Shown: positions 11,624 to 23,597, counted from the stretch's first letter. The stretch is 64,000 bases of DNA from Zopfochytrium polystomum (GCA_025765615.1 JAIVFJ010000269.1:19184-83183); one strand, 5' to 3'. Numbers and translations are program-made. The notes: a model not told the origin generated them from the sequence alone.

Positions 11624-11734
11624 GCTTGGTGGGATCCTTTTGGTTTTTTGCCTCTTCATGTCTGTCTTCTCCCGTCAGGTTGCTGGGCCATTGGCCCCGT
11701 GGGTCGCGCTGATTGGTCGGAGCTTTATTGTTTG

Positions 11735-13749
11735 TCACAACGACCACCTCAACAGCCTTTTAATATCATCATCAGTCCCAACAACTTGGCAATTAGTCTG
11801 CTTACACATTAGCGCCTCCCTCGTTCCAAGCCTTCTCCCTCTGACAGGGAGCATGTCAAAGCAAACTACCCCTTTCCTTGGCTGAACAAGCAAGGCAATG
11901 GACCTGCCCAACACTCTCGACTCGAGGCATCTTTTCCGCTGCGCCCAGTCAAACCGTGAAAACACCCTGGCCGCCCCAAGCAGTCGGTCTAGGTGATACT
12001 GCGCCCAATCACTGTAGCTGGTCGTTTGGCCTCGATCCCACCACTCGTCGCGATTCGAAAATAGCTCGGCGGGGCTGTCTGGGTCTGCTCCAGCATCGAG
12101 AAGGAGCTGGGCAATCTCAGCCGCGCGCTGTATGCAGCGCGTTATGTCGTGAGGGTTTTCGTATTTTGACGGATCATTTTCTTTCGGGTCTGAAATTTCG
12201 GCGACAGTTGTACCGTCGGCTGCAGCAGTCTCTTTCGTCTCCGACAAGAGAACGTCCTCGCCCACCGAGCTGTCATCGTCCGTGGGAGCGACTTCCTCAA
12301 CTTCGGGCAGTTGCACGCGACTAGATTGCGGAGCCAGCGCGCCGTCAACCACAAGGTCCAGGGCGAGCGGCAGTACCGACAAGCCACCAAAGTTGCGCGC
12401 TGAAAAGAGGTCATCGGTGGCAACACCTCGGTCCCAGGCGCGCTCCAGCTCGCGGCGAGCCCCGGCCACATCGAGCTGCCAAACAACCATTCGCAGCTCC
12501 AGTCCGTCACTCGAGCAGCGTCCCACTTGGATTTGCAACACCGACAATGCACGCTCGAGGACCGCCACGCGGCCGCGTGCAAGAGATTTTTGCATTCCCG
12601 GCCCCGGCATTCCAAATGTTCCGCGTTCCCAAGCCCACGGTCCTGTGCGCCGCCAGTAAGAGTGCACCTCAAAAGCAATATCGAGGGCAGTCTTTCCGCC
12701 ACGGCTCAAGGCATTTGCCACGCCGTCGCCGCTCTCTGTCGCCTTGCTGTTTTCGAGAACGAAGAGCCGACTCTGCCAAAGCCGACTCCCATGGCGCGGG
12801 CGGCGGAAAAGACACGGAAAACTCTGCGCTGGTCAAATCCTGCGACTGTGGCGAATCGTCCCCGCGGACGAGGTACATCCGAGGACCCTTGTAAAAGAGT
12901 GCCTGAAGAAGTGTCATCCCCGCACGACCTCCGGCGTTAGGGCTCGTTCCGTCGGGCGGTTTTGGTACGGCTCCAATGGCAGTCTGGCACACCTGGCTTA
13001 TACCCGAACGCCAGCGAGGTGCGCCCCAGCGGACCGGTTAGGATGCGCGCTGCTGTCAGATTCCCGACGGCGAGGGAGTGCAGTGGAAGGTCCGTCTTGA
13101 TTTCGAAATACGACGGATGGCCGTACAACCAGCATCGCAGCGCCAAGAGGGTGACCCGCACTGCAACGAGGTCCGGTGGTGTCTTCTTCTGAGCGGAGGT
13201 CGTCTTCATCAACTCTGGGCAACGCTGAGCGAACTCCCAATTCCGATCATGGCCACCAGGAATCTGTGGTCGCTCGTAAAAACCTTAAATCGCGCTTGTT
13301 GGGGCTTGCTTCCAAAGAATCCGTCTGCTGCGTGATGCAACGCGTGAAACGCAGATCGCCACACAGCAGAATTTCGCCTGGCGAACGAAGTGTGGAGAAG
13401 AAGACCGCGAAACATTTTGCAGCTCCCGGCCAAAGCGATGAGGGTGCGGGCTGCGTCGGAAGCAGCTCGAAACACCGGGCTGGTGGCAGCGGCGAGGAGA
13501 CGACTGTGGCTGTCGATCTCATTGCGATTCTTCTTCTGCGCCTCAGCGGGGGCGTGAGTGTTGGACCTGGCACCTTGGGGATTTCTGGGGGAAGGGTCGC
13601 GGGACACTGCTGTTCCTTCCGTTTCCATTCTTGTGCTTCTTCTTCTTCTTCGTGCCAACGGCAATGATCCCGAAGATCGAGAGAAGCAGCTCGACGGGAA
13701 GAGATGTCAGGCCCTTGATCGAAGAAAGGGAAGGGTTGAGAGGTCGCAT
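11735..13749 (-). CDS. F-box / ankyrin-repeat protein, gene model unresolved
   Basis: The start at 13749 opens with an F-box core (LTSLPVELLLSIFGIIA), which in this class recruits SCF ubiquitin ligase. Later segments look like ankyrin helices: LPLHSLAVGNLTAARIL near 13085, AGMTLLQALFYKG near 12920 and IAQLLLDAGADPDS near 12100. The last open frame, 12721-11735, is 328 codons. Moving between segments requires frame changes near 13560, 13230, 12990 and 12730. I could not find GT..AG pairs that fix all of them, so the gene may have three or four introns or be partly decayed. A second, intact gene with the same architecture is at 32405-33739. Confidence 0.5.
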
Positions 13750-14110
13750 GGGTTGGTTTCGCGAACAGTGCTGGTTTGAAGGTGGGTGGAGGCTGTTGCA
13801 TCAGCCGCAACCACACCAGCCTCTCTTTGATCCATTCTGGAATTGGGAGCGCGGTTCGCTGAGCGCTTTCTCGAGCCGCTATTGCGTGCCAACTTGGTTA
13901 TCAATATCGTCGTGCAAGTTTGCAAGCAGAGGCGAATGGAAATCGATTCGTGGCATTCTTTCGTTCTTTGGGACCTCCGGCAGTCGACGGAGAGACAAAC
14001 CCACTCAGAAGAAACAAACGAACGAACCAGGGCTTCACCATCCGATCATCCCACCCCTCTCCCCAAAACCAATTCCCTGCATCATCTACCCTGCTTCAGC
14101 ACCTGCCGCC
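13750..14110. promoter_or_regulatory. Divergent promoter region
   Basis: About 360 bases separate the start codons of the F-box/ankyrin gene (-) and ethanolamine kinase (+), so both promoters should lie here. A CT/CCA-rich stretch precedes the kinase start. No clear TATA box was found. Confidence 0.45.
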
Positions 14111-15875
14111 ATGCTGTCCCAATCGAAACTGGCCGTCACCGCCGCTTCCGCCGACCACAAACCCACGGGCTCTGCGCTGGCCGCGGCCAAGGATGGACTG
14201 CTTCCTGCCGACGATCTGACTGTCCGCTACTTCGACGTCGAGATCGATCATGATAGGCTGCTGGTGAGGGGAAGACCTTCTTTTTCTTGGATGATTGAGA
14301 AGAGGAAAGGAGTGCTAGGCGCTCAACCCTCTCTCGCTTCCTCCCTCTCTCACCCACCCGTTCGGCCGATTGTGCAGAAAGACGCGGCGAGTATTGCTGG
14401 CCTTGCTTTCCCGGACTGGAACATGGCGTCGGGCGACGTCGCCTTTCACCAGGAGACGGACGGGATCACAAAGTGAGAGCCAGGTTCTCTTCCAAACCAA
14501 GCGGCAACGTTCACGTCCTTGTACTGACTGCATCTTCCTTCTCACTTCTTTCTATTGCCGGAAATCGCAGTAAGCGTGAGTAATAGTGGATGGAGTCTCG
14601 GTTCTTTCATCTCCCAGACGTGGACCCTCAACCTAAAAAAATTTTCCCTTTCATCTCCTCCGATTTCTCTTCAGTCGTGCGATGCCACCACAAGCCCACT
14701 GGAACCATGGTTCTTATCAGAACTTATGGCCGCGGGTCGGACGTGCTGATCGACCGCAAGCAGGAGCTGATGGTGAGTGCAGCACTTCAGTGTATCATTT
14801 TTGACAACGCAAGCAACATCGAGACCGCTCATATCAACTCCTCAATTCTCAGAACATGCTGGCCCTCTCCAAGCTGGGACTGTGCCCGCCACTCTACGCA
14901 CGATTCAAAAACGGACTCGTTTACGGATACATTGGTAACCGCTCAGACTAATGGATTGCAAAGCAATGCGGATCTGACCATTCCAAACCCATCGGCATGG
15001 ACAGAGGGATCCCCGTTCACCGTCCCCGACATGCAGGACCCGCACAAATCCAACCTCGTCGCGTCCAACCTTGGCGTGTGGCACAAGGTTCAGCTGCCCA
15101 TTCCACGGCGGTCAAAGCTGTTTTCTACCATGCGTCGCTGGCTGGACGCCGTGCCGGACCACTTCACGAACCCTGAAACTGAACAGAGAACGACTGCTTT
15201 CATTAGCAAAGCGATGCTTAGAGCCGAGGTAATTTGCTTGTTGGGCTGATATTACGAATCCTTTTTTTTTTTTGTTCTTACGCCGAACACGCCCATAGCT
15301 CGACACTCTGGAATCTGCCCTCGAGGCGCTTAACGCTCCAATCGTCTTCTCTCACTGCGACCTTCTCTGCAATAACATCATTTACACACCGCGCACCGAC
15401 ACCGTACAGTTCATTGACTACGAGTACGGCTGCTACGCGCCGCGGGGTTTCGACATCGGCAACCACTTTTGCGAGCACGCCGGGTTCGACTGCGAGTGGG
15501 AGCGGTACCCGGGAGAGGCGTTCCAGAAGCAATGGTTGAAGGCGTACTTGGCTGCTTCGGGTGAGCAACTGATCGCTTTTTTCTTGCGACTAGACCTAAT
15601 CGAAAGCTGTTTAGGCGAGCCAAACCCTTCGCGCGAGGATATCCAGCGATTGTACGCAGAAGTCAACAAGTACGCGCTTGCCGCGCATTTGTACTGGGGA
15701 TTGTGGGCCCTCGTTCAGGTCAGCCGGCCCGTCGGCATGACGTGTATTTTTCGATCTATCTTAACGTTTGGTTGGTTAGGCCGAGATCTCCGATCTTGAC
15801 TTCGACTACGCTGGATACGCTATGCTCCGACTGACGGAGTACCTCCGTCGCAAGGCCGAATTCCTTGCTCTGTAG
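14111..15875 (+). CDS. EKI1: Ethanolamine kinase, nine exons
   Basis: Phosphorylates ethanolamine (possibly also choline) in the first step of the CDP-ethanolamine route to phosphatidylethanolamine. Exons: 14111-14263, 14378-14472, 14571-14575, 14675-14772, 14853-14934, 15005-15228, 15299-15560, 15615-15718 and 15780-15875, giving 372 residues. The third exon is five bases long. Without it the family motif ITNKLVRC cannot be assembled; with it the frame is kept throughout. The catalytic loop HCDLLCNN is at residues 238-245 and the metal-binding FIDYEYG at 257-262. GRGSDVLIDR favours ethanolamine over choline kinase, but choline activity cannot be excluded. Malate synthase follows in the same direction after 710 bases. 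Confidence 0.93.
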
Positions 15876-16585
15876 ACGGTAAAACTCAGTCGCTTCACCG
15901 AATAGAAGGACGCTTTTCGTCCCCCGTTTCGCTTGCTTCGATCCCACACCATTTCTGATTTGTCCTCCTCCACGTTTTCGAGTTTCAAGCCTCCGTTTTT
16001 GGCCTCCGCGTGTCAGCTTATTCGAACCGCCGGCTCCTTTGGCTCCTCTATTCACAGCATGCTGTTGTTTTTATGCGAATTCGGGCCATTCCTTTCCCGA
16101 TTGCTTTTACCAATCTTTCAAGGATTCTTTATTTTCTTGTTGCTTGTTTCAGGTTAATGTGCTGGGTGGGTGGGGTTTGATGATGATGAGGTATCGGGTT
16201 TTCGTGCATTAAGGGAGGCGCAGTGAATGTCACTTGGGATCGTTGCAGTCCGCTCTTATTCCCAGCTCCGGAGCAGAGTGACTAAGGTTGAGTGTCGGGC
16301 GGCTTCGTCTTTCGTCTCGTGATTATGTCAGTCGGCCCGGTCTAATGGAAGCGTGGTCTCCGAAGTACCCGAGGACCGGTTTCTTCCGAGACGGGCCAGC
16401 GCTATAAAAACGGCAGACTCCTCACAGCCAGACCACCTGACGACGTTTGAGTGACGCAGACAGACCATCACCGCAATCGCCCTGCTGCCCGCCCAATCAG
16501 ATTGCCCACCGTTCCTTCCAATCGAAATCGTTTTCCGGTCTCAGAGCGACCACTCGTGCCACACAAAACTCCCAAAACTCCCAAA
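15876..16585 (+). promoter_or_regulatory. Malate synthase upstream region with TATA box
   Basis: Holds the 3' flank of ethanolamine kinase, then the malate synthase promoter. A TATAAAAA box is at 16403-16410, 176 bases before the start codon. Just upstream, near 16330-16395, are several CGG/CCG triplets of the kind bound by Zn2Cys6 regulators; which factor would bind is unknown. A CA-rich 5' UTR follows. Confidence 0.55.
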
Positions 16586-18840
16586 ATGGCGGACGAGAAA
16601 AAGTCTGATTCGGTTTCCGACTCAACAACAGCAACAGCAACAACGAGCGCAACAGCAATGACGAGCAGCATCCCCACCGCCAAGGGCGTCACCATCCTCG
16701 GGCCTGTGCCCGCAGAGTACGCGGACGTCCTCAGCCTGCCCGCCCAGGACTTTGTCGCCACCATCCAGAGGTGCGTTGCGTTGCGTTGCGTTGCGTGCGT
16801 GTGTGCGTGCGTCCTTGCGCGGCGCTTGAGGCGGTGTGTGTGGGGTGGCGGCTTCGGGACGTTGGGTGGTGCGCGCCGCGAAGTGTGTTGATTGAGGGTG
16901 GTATCGTGGAAAAACTCCAGATGATAATCATCTTGACATCCCGATTAGAGCTTTCAATGGCCGACGGAAGGCCCTTCTTCAGCGCCGCGTGGAACGCCAA
17001 AAGGAGATCGACGCAGGTAATCCGTTGATAATCAACCCCTGCTGGCCGTTGCGCAACGCTACTGCCAGCACGAGAAAGCCCTGCCATCTGTTGTTTCTTA
17101 CCCTGACGGCTGCCTTCATCACACAGGAAAATTCCCCGACTTCCTGCCCGAAACCAAATGGATCCGGGACGATCTGACCTGGAAGGTGAGACTGAGCCCT
17201 TGAGCTGTCCCATTGGTCTCCCGTTGACCCGACTATCGCGCGAAAACCCCCAGGCTGCACCACCTGCACCCGGCCTCGCCGACCGCCGTGTCGAAATCAC
17301 TGGCCCCGTCGACCGCAAGATGGTCATTAACGCGCTCAACTCTGGCGCCGCCACCTACATGGCCGATTTCGAAGGTGGCGTTCGTTTACTAATTTTTCTA
17401 TTCCACGTGTGTCTGACGTCACAATGACACTTCGTCAATCAGACTCAAACGCCCCAACATGGCTGAACAACATCAGTGGACAGGCGAACTTGCGCGACGC
17501 GAACCTTCGCACCATCACCTACACCGCGCCGAACGGCAAGTACTACAAGCTGAAGGAAGGGCGTTTGGCGACGCTGATTGTGCGGTAAGTCTGAATTCTA
17601 GGCGTACCACCAGCGAACACGGCAGCTGACGACGATTCCCCACCTCAGTCCCAGAGGATGGCACTTGGAAGAGAAGCACTTCCTCGTGGACGGACAACCG
17701 TGCTCCGGCTCCATTTTTGACTTTGCGCTCTACTTCTTCCACAACGCACACGCCACCATCAAAATCGGCGCAGGGCCATACTTTTACCTTCCCAAAATGG
17801 AATCCCACCTCGAAGCGCGTCTTTGGAACGACATTTTCAATCTCGCGCAGGACATGCTTGGAGTCCCGCGGGGAACAATCCGTGGAACCGTCTTGATCGA
17901 AACCATCATGGCCTCGTTCGAAATGGACGAAATTATCTACGAGTTGAGGGACCATTCGAGCGGACTGAACTGTGGACGATGGGACTACATCTTTTCGTAC
18001 ATCAAGCGCCTCCGCAACCACCCGCAGTTTGTGCTCCCAGACCGTGCCGATGTCGGCATGACGAGCCCCTTCATGGACGCCTACGTCCGCCTCCTCATCA
18101 AAACTTGCCACCAGCGTGGAGTCCATGCGATGGGCGGTATGGCTGCGCAGATCCCGATCAAAGATGACAAGGTGGCGAACGACGCCGCGATGGCCAAAGT
18201 CCGCGCGGACAAGCTGCGCGAGGTGACGGCCGGCCACGACGGCACGTGGGTGGCGCACCCGGACCTGGTCAAGATCGCGCTCGAGATCTTCAACAAGCAC
18301 ATGCCGCAACCGAACCAGCTCTTTGTGCGCCGCGAGGACGTGCACGTCACGGGGCAGGACCTGCTGTCGCCAAAGGGCACCGGCGGCAAGATTACAGAGA
18401 AGGGCGTCAGGAACAACTTGAACGTTGCGCTGCAGTACATGGAGGCGTGGCTGCGCGGCTTGGGCTGCGTGCCGATTCACAACTTGATGGAGGACGCCGC
18501 GACGGCCGAGATTTCGCGCTCGCAGCTGTGGCAGTGGGTTCGTCACCGGGCTCAGACGGCCGAGGGCATTGCCGTCACCCCCGAATGGGCCGAAAAGGTC
18601 CTCGAGGAGGAGGTCAACGCCATCAAGCAGCAAATGGGCGAGGCACGGTTCGCGAAGTCTCAGTTTGTCAAGGCGAAGGAGTTTTTGAAGGGAACCATCA
18701 TGGGCGGAGACTACGCCGAGTTCTTGACGGTGAGTGTCTTCCTAAAAAATTTACGACGAATAGGGGTGTTCTGACTTTTTGTTCAGACTCTTTGCTACGA
18801 CTCGATCTTGACCATCACGTCAGGATCGGCCAAGATTTAA
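16586..18840 (+). CDS. Malate synthase (glyoxylate cycle)
   Basis: Condenses glyoxylate and acetyl-CoA to malate, allowing growth on C2 compounds and fatty acids. Exons: 16586-16770, 16949-17016, 17127-17185, 17254-17374, 17443-17584, 17649-18729 and 18787-18840; 569 residues, close to the usual 550. Conserved blocks include [35 protein letters not shown], the signature [13 protein letters not shown] and the C-terminal [11 protein letters not shown]. The first 35 residues are Ser/Thr/Ala-rich and look dispensable. The protein ends in -SGSAKI rather than a canonical SKL, so peroxisomal import by PTS1 is uncertain. The upstream TATA box suggests strong regulated expression. Confidence 0.96.
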
Positions 18841-19064
18841 ACAAGCGTTACTGTTGTTGATTCGCTGGGCTGCATCTCGAGTTTCTTAGCACTTTTGTCC
18901 ACCGTTAGTCACCTCTCATTTTACTGGTCGCACAGCTGTACCATTTTTGAAGTTGGTTTTATTCTTTGTATTCCGATTGAGTGGTTGCGTCGCTCACATC
19001 CTGCAGCGAAAATGGCACCAACATCACCAATAAATTACTTTGACCAATTCGTATCTCTTCAGCG

Positions 19065-20702
19065 TTAACCTGGCTGTCCGTCGGTTTTTGGCCGTTTGTT
19101 GGCGCTGTCCGCGTTTGCGGCGAGACGATCGCCGTCCCACTCGCGGTTGGTTCTCTTTGAGCCGTTGTCGCTCGCCGCCGTTATGTCGCCCGGTGCCCCA
19201 GTGGCCGGTGCCGCATTGCTCTCATCGCCACCGCCGCTGTCACCTCCAGCGCTCGCGCTCGCACCTCCGGTTCCTTTCAAGTAAGAGCTGAGCGGCTGCA
19301 CAAAGTCCCTATCGTACAGCGCAATCGCCTCCTTGACCTTGTCGAGCGCGCTGTCCCCTTGCTGCTTGAGCCGCCGGTCCAGAGCGGCCGACGCATCCGC
19401 CACCACAGAGGCTTTTGCCGCCGACAGCAGGCCGGCGAGGCGCTCGTCGATGAGCTCAACGAGTGCAGGCGGGAGCGAGGGAAGCGGAACCGGCGGCTGC
19501 AGCGGGGTAGCCGCATTTGCCAAAGCCGATGACGAGGACGACGCAGCCGCCCACGCCGGCTCACTCTCCGCCCCCCCAACGCTTCCGCCAGACGCCGCAG
19601 GCTGCACCAACCGCACGGCCCTCGCAAGCTCCTCTGCCCTTCGCGCCAGCGCATCCACCCTCTCCCTCACCACCGCGCCACCCCCCGCGATCTCCGCCGC
19701 GCGTCGCTCCACATCCCCGACCCGCCCCTCCATCTCCCTCACCCGCCCAACCAACCCCCTCACGTCCTCGACGCCCACGTTCCCGAGCCGCGCAACCGCC
19801 GCGTGGAACCTCACCAGCGCGGCGTCGACCTCCGCGCGCGTGCGTGCCGCCAGCGGGTCCGCGCCCGCGACCGGATCGCCGGTGGTGGTGCCGGTTTGCT
19901 CAAAGCGCCGCAGGGCGTCGAGGGCGTCGCGGACGTCGTCGGCGTGGCGGGCTACGAGGCGCGTGGTTTCGTCGCGGGCGCGGGCAACCGTCGCGGTGGC
20001 GTGGGTGGCGAGGCGGGCGGTGATGTCGACGGCGTGGCTGTCGAGCTGGCCGCGGAGGCGGGCGACGTCGCGCGTGCGTTGCTGGTGGAGAACGGGTGTG
20101 GGGTCGGAGTGCGGGTGTGTGTGGGTGTGCGTGAGAACTAGACTACCCATCGGTTTTATCCAACACCCAACCACGAGAAATGAAAAGGAGAACCGAGTCA
20201 TGCCAAAGGGGTAGTTACCTCCAGCTCGTCCTCGAGCGCCTGGACCCTCCGCATGAGCGGATCGACGATCTCCCTGGTGCGCTGCTCGAAAATGCCGACT
20301 ACGCTGTCCACGTTCTCCTTGAAGTGGGCTTTGATCCACTCTTTTGTGTGCGACTGGAGCGACCGAGCGGCGGCGTCAAGGCGCGTGTCGAACGCTCGGC
20401 GGAGATCATCAATCTCTCCGGCTGTGTGCGTTCCGGAGAGGCGGGTCAGGTTGCAGATTTAGCGAGTTATTTAGGACGAATGGTTGCTCTGCTCCGTGAC
20501 TTTTTGGAAACGCACCGATGCGCTTGCGCCGTTCTTCCGCAGTGCGAGTGTTTGATCCCAAGGCCGCGGCGTATATCGGATCTGTGGGCGCGGCGGGATC
20601 GGCTGCCGTTGCCGGGGCAAGGAGGGGTAGCCCGGCGCCCTGGGCCGCCCTGAGCTTGCGTCGCGCGTCCGAGGCCGCGAAGAGGCTGGTGACAAGGTCC
20701 AT
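19065..20702 (-). CDS. Coiled-coil protein of unknown function
   Basis: Three exons: 20702-20516, 20421-20219 and 20081-19065, giving 468 residues. The summed frame is open and the splice sites are GTGCGT..CACACAG and GTAACT..CCACCAG. The sequence is Ala/Arg/Glu-rich with long predicted helices (residues 60-270), for example EERRKRI and FDTRLDAAARSL. A Pro/Ser linker and a second helical block around residue 350 follow, then a C-terminal tail with a basic cluster (NKRPK) that could be a nuclear signal. No family was recognised; spindle-pole, nucleoporin or vesicle-tether proteins can look like this. It starts 110 bases downstream of the C2HC zinc-finger gene, in the same direction. Confidence 0.65.
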
Positions 20703-20812
20703 CCCAAGGATGTTCAACCAACAAGTTCGGTAGCACCAGTCTATTCGCCGAAAACACCCGCATCTCCTCCAACATCTAATTCCCACAACCAGAACCGAAC
20801 GCTGCTCACACC

Positions 20813-22383
20813 TCAGCGGCGTCGTGTCGGCGAAGCGGGCGCGCCAGCACCCGGTGCCGACGGTGCAGCAGCCACCGGCTTCTTTTTCGGTAGCGGGGGC
20901 TTGTACCCCATCCTCTTCTTCATCGCCTCCTCCCTTCTCTCCTTCTCCCCGCCACCGGCAGCGCCGCCACCGCCCGCGGCTGCGGGCCCCGTCCCACCTC
21001 CTCCCCTCGCGCCACCCTGCGCCGACACGGACGGTGACGGCTTCGGCTTGTGCTTGTTCGTTGCGCAGATGGGGATGTGCCGCTCCGCAGCGACGGGGCT
21101 GAACCGGCGCAAGCAGTGCTCGCACTGGATGTAATCTGGGTCGGGCTCGGAGGGGACGAAGGGCTGCGAGGCGCCGCTGCCGCCCGCGTCGAGGTTGCGG
21201 TTGGCGCGGACCATGCGAATAAAGTTTTCGTGCTTGACACGCCAGTTGGACTTCTTCGGGGCGGGGTCTGGTTTGGCGCCCTGTACGTGTGGATAAAGAG
21301 ACGTTTTTGTGTGTTTTTAAGGGAGAGTGGTAAATATCAGAGGACCGTTCAAGAAGAATCGAGGAGCGTGCTGAGCTCACTTTTTGCTTAGAGTCCCCAC
21401 CAGCGATCTGCTTTTTCAGCGCGTATTGCTCCAACTCGGTACCCTTTACGCGAGCTTTCGCCGTATCGAAAACCTTTCGCTTCTTGAGCTTTGAGCATGC
21501 GGCCATGTGTTTCTCCTGAGAAAGGGTAAGAGAGCATCAACCAAGGTTGTGACCGATCCACTCCCAGACACTTCCCCAATCTCACCAGTCGATCGACAGC
21601 AAACTTCCTTCCGCAGTACTCGCACGGGTCCCGGTCCTCCTCGTCTCCGGCCACCGCCTCCTGGATCGAATCCTCGTCAAAGCTATCGGCCGACCGGAAC
21701 GCCGCCTCCTGCTTCTTCAGCGCAGCAGCCCTGCGCCGCCTCCGCTCCTCTTCCTCGTCGTCATCGTCCTCGTCGTCATACGCATCCGGCGCGACCTCCA
21801 TCCGCCGGTGGATAACCCGCGTCGACGGGTCCTTGGGGTCCGTCCGTCGCACCGAGGATGGATAGTCCATCAGCGCCGCCGGGGCCGCTGTCGTCTGATC
21901 GGCCCGGCGGAGGACGCGGTGGTGGCGCGGAGACTCTCGGTCGCTGTAACGTTGCGAGTCGGAGGCGTAGTGGGTGGCGGCGGCGTCGGAGCGGAGGCTC
22001 GATGTCGATGTTGTGGTCGATGACGCGACGGAGGGCATGTCGCTCAGGGACCGTCGCTGCCGGGCGGCTCTGCCACCACCGCCACCGCCGTTGCTGCTGG
22101 CGGCCAGGGACTCGTTTGAGGATCCGTCGTATCGCTGCTGATGTGGCAGCGACGACAGCGTGCCGGACGAGAAGGATAGCGCAGCGGTCGCGTGGGCTGG
22201 CCTGACGTTTTTGCGGATGCACTTGGCCTGGTGGCCGGCGAGGGCGGTTGAGGGGAAGCTGCCGCCGCAGACGTGGCACAGCTTTGTGCCTGGCGGCGGG
22301 CGGCCCGGCGGCGCCGATGGTGCGTACGGGTCCGCAGCGCCGGCGACGGGACCTGTGTTGCGGTAGCGGTTCGCGGAGATCAT
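20813..22383 (-). CDS. ZC2HC1-type zinc finger protein with three C2HC fingers
   Basis: Exons 22383-21586, 21515-21381 and 21280-20813; 466 residues. Three fingers of the FAM164/ZC2HC1 type are seen. The first is C36-C39-H51-C55 (CHVCGGSF). The second (CEYCGRKF then HMAAC) is split by the first intron. The third starts CEHCLRRFSP. Between fingers one and two lies a long low-complexity region: Ser-rich, then an acidic/basic block near residue 205-220. KLKKRKVFDTAKARVKGTE after the second finger matches the family. The C-terminus is Gly/Ala/Pro-rich with basic patches. The function is not established; relatives are common in animals and protists and, as far as I recall, rare in Dikarya. Confidence 0.82.
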
Positions 22384-23210
22384 CCCCAGCTAAGGCGATC
22401 TCGGGATCTCGGGAGGGGCCTGATGAGGAGTATGAGCCAGAGCCAACGCTTCGGCTGGCTATCCCTTTGTTGTTGGTGTATTTTTTCTGTTCACACGACT
22501 GGACAATTCATTTTGCAGGTTTTTGCCAACACTCTTTGCACAACCATTCCAATTCGGAACTCCTCCTGATCCGTCCTTACACGCTGCCGTCTGACGACGA
22601 GTGGGGCCGCGGTTCAGCCCCGCCATCCGCTCGCTCGATTGTGTTTTTTCCTGTCAGTTGGCGGTGCCGGTTCACCACTGCGATGATAGTCAACGAGGGT
22701 TGCAGTATCTGAATGCAGATGAAGCCCTGCAGTTTGTTCGTCGTGTTTGTGATGAAGGTCTGTTAGGCTAAACCAATGCGAGTGCGGGTGCCGACGGCGG
22801 CACGGGAGTCGATGGCCTTCAGCGGGAAGATTGTGCGGGTCAGGCGCCGATGATGCCGCCTTCACCCCCCCTCGCAGCGCGTGTGGGACAAGTCTTTTTG
22901 AAAGCCAAAATAAAAAAGAAGGTGCAAGACCACATTGCACGAAATTGAATTGCCTGTTCTTGTCGCGGGAGTTGTCGGGTTCAAGGTTCGACGGGTGCCA
23001 CCCGTGCGCATACAGCGTTGTCTTGTGGCTGTGCTGACACAAAGACAAACAAGCGGCCAAGCCACACTCGAGAAACATCACGGTGGGTCAGTGGCTGTCC
23101 CTCATGAATCATCGATCCTTCGATGGAACAAAAGAGAAAGGGAAATGAGAACGGAAAGGAAAGAAAAGGAGAAACTCCAAGACTGTGCGTAAACTGCGGA
23201 GTGCCACGCT
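22384..23210. other. Intergenic; no gene recognised
   Basis: Upstream region of the zinc-finger gene and of the small ORF at 23346. Open frames on both strands are short and of mixed composition; a minus-strand frame of 155 codons (23081-22614) has no recognisable features. Confidence 0.45.
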
Positions 23211-23217
23211 TATATAA
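23211..23217 (+). promoter_or_regulatory. TATA box of small serine-rich ORF
   Basis: TATATAA lies 129 bases before the ATG at 23346, followed by a C/A-rich leader with the CA and CAA repeats. This supports a transcript reading rightwards. Confidence 0.5.
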
Positions 23218-23279
23218 GGTCGCGCTCCCTTCCATCCCAAACCCTATACACATTACCCAAAAAGCAACCAAAGCGACAT

Positions 23280-23315
<36 letters not shown>

Positions 23316-23335
23316 AACAACAACAACAACAACAA
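23280..23335. repeat. (CA)n followed by (CAA)n microsatellite
   Basis: About 16 CA units are followed by about 7 CAA units, lying in the probable 5' UTR of the small ORF. Confidence 0.95.
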
Positions 23336-23345
23336 GCAACCACTC

Positions 23346-23597
23346 ATGGTGCACACAAACTCGCCCGGCGCCGTCGCCTCCATGACCCCCAAGACAAGGG
23401 TGTTTGCCCCCAAGGGTTCCGCCGCCTCCTTTTCCTCCTCATCGTCGTCATCGGCTGGGCTGCCGCTCTACAAGGCGCCGACCAACGCTTCCGCAGCTTC
23501 CGCCGCATCAAGGGGGTCAGCGATGTCATCAGCATCCTCCAAAATCCAGCAGTTTTTCAGCCTCTTTGGGTCGGGCAAGGTCCCACCCTCGCAATGA
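23346..23597 (+). CDS. Small serine/alanine-rich protein (83 aa)
   Basis: Single open frame with ATG at 23346 and TGA at 23595-23597. The product is basic at the N-terminus, has a run of nine serines at residues 29-37 (one alanine-free block), then Ala/Ser repeats and a hydrophobic end, IQQFFSLFGSG. No domain was recognised. In its favour are an upstream TATA box, a C/A-rich leader and a 500-base AT-rich 3' flank. Against it are the small size and the low complexity. It could be a stress-induced small protein, but that is only a guess. Confidence 0.4.
   Translation: MVHTNSPGAVASMTPKTRVFAPKGSAASFSSSSSSSAGLPLYKAPTNASAASAASRGSAMSSASSKIQQFFSLFGSGKVPPSQ

Noticed and set aside
17515..18633. 372-codon minus-strand open frame
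   Set aside because: Lies entirely antisense to the well-supported malate synthase exons; an artefact of GC-rich codon use.
19333..20214. 293-codon plus-strand frame and overlapping Pro/Arg-rich frames
   Set aside because: Antisense of the coiled-coil gene, whose three exons splice in frame; the plus-strand product is Ser/Ala/Arg low complexity.
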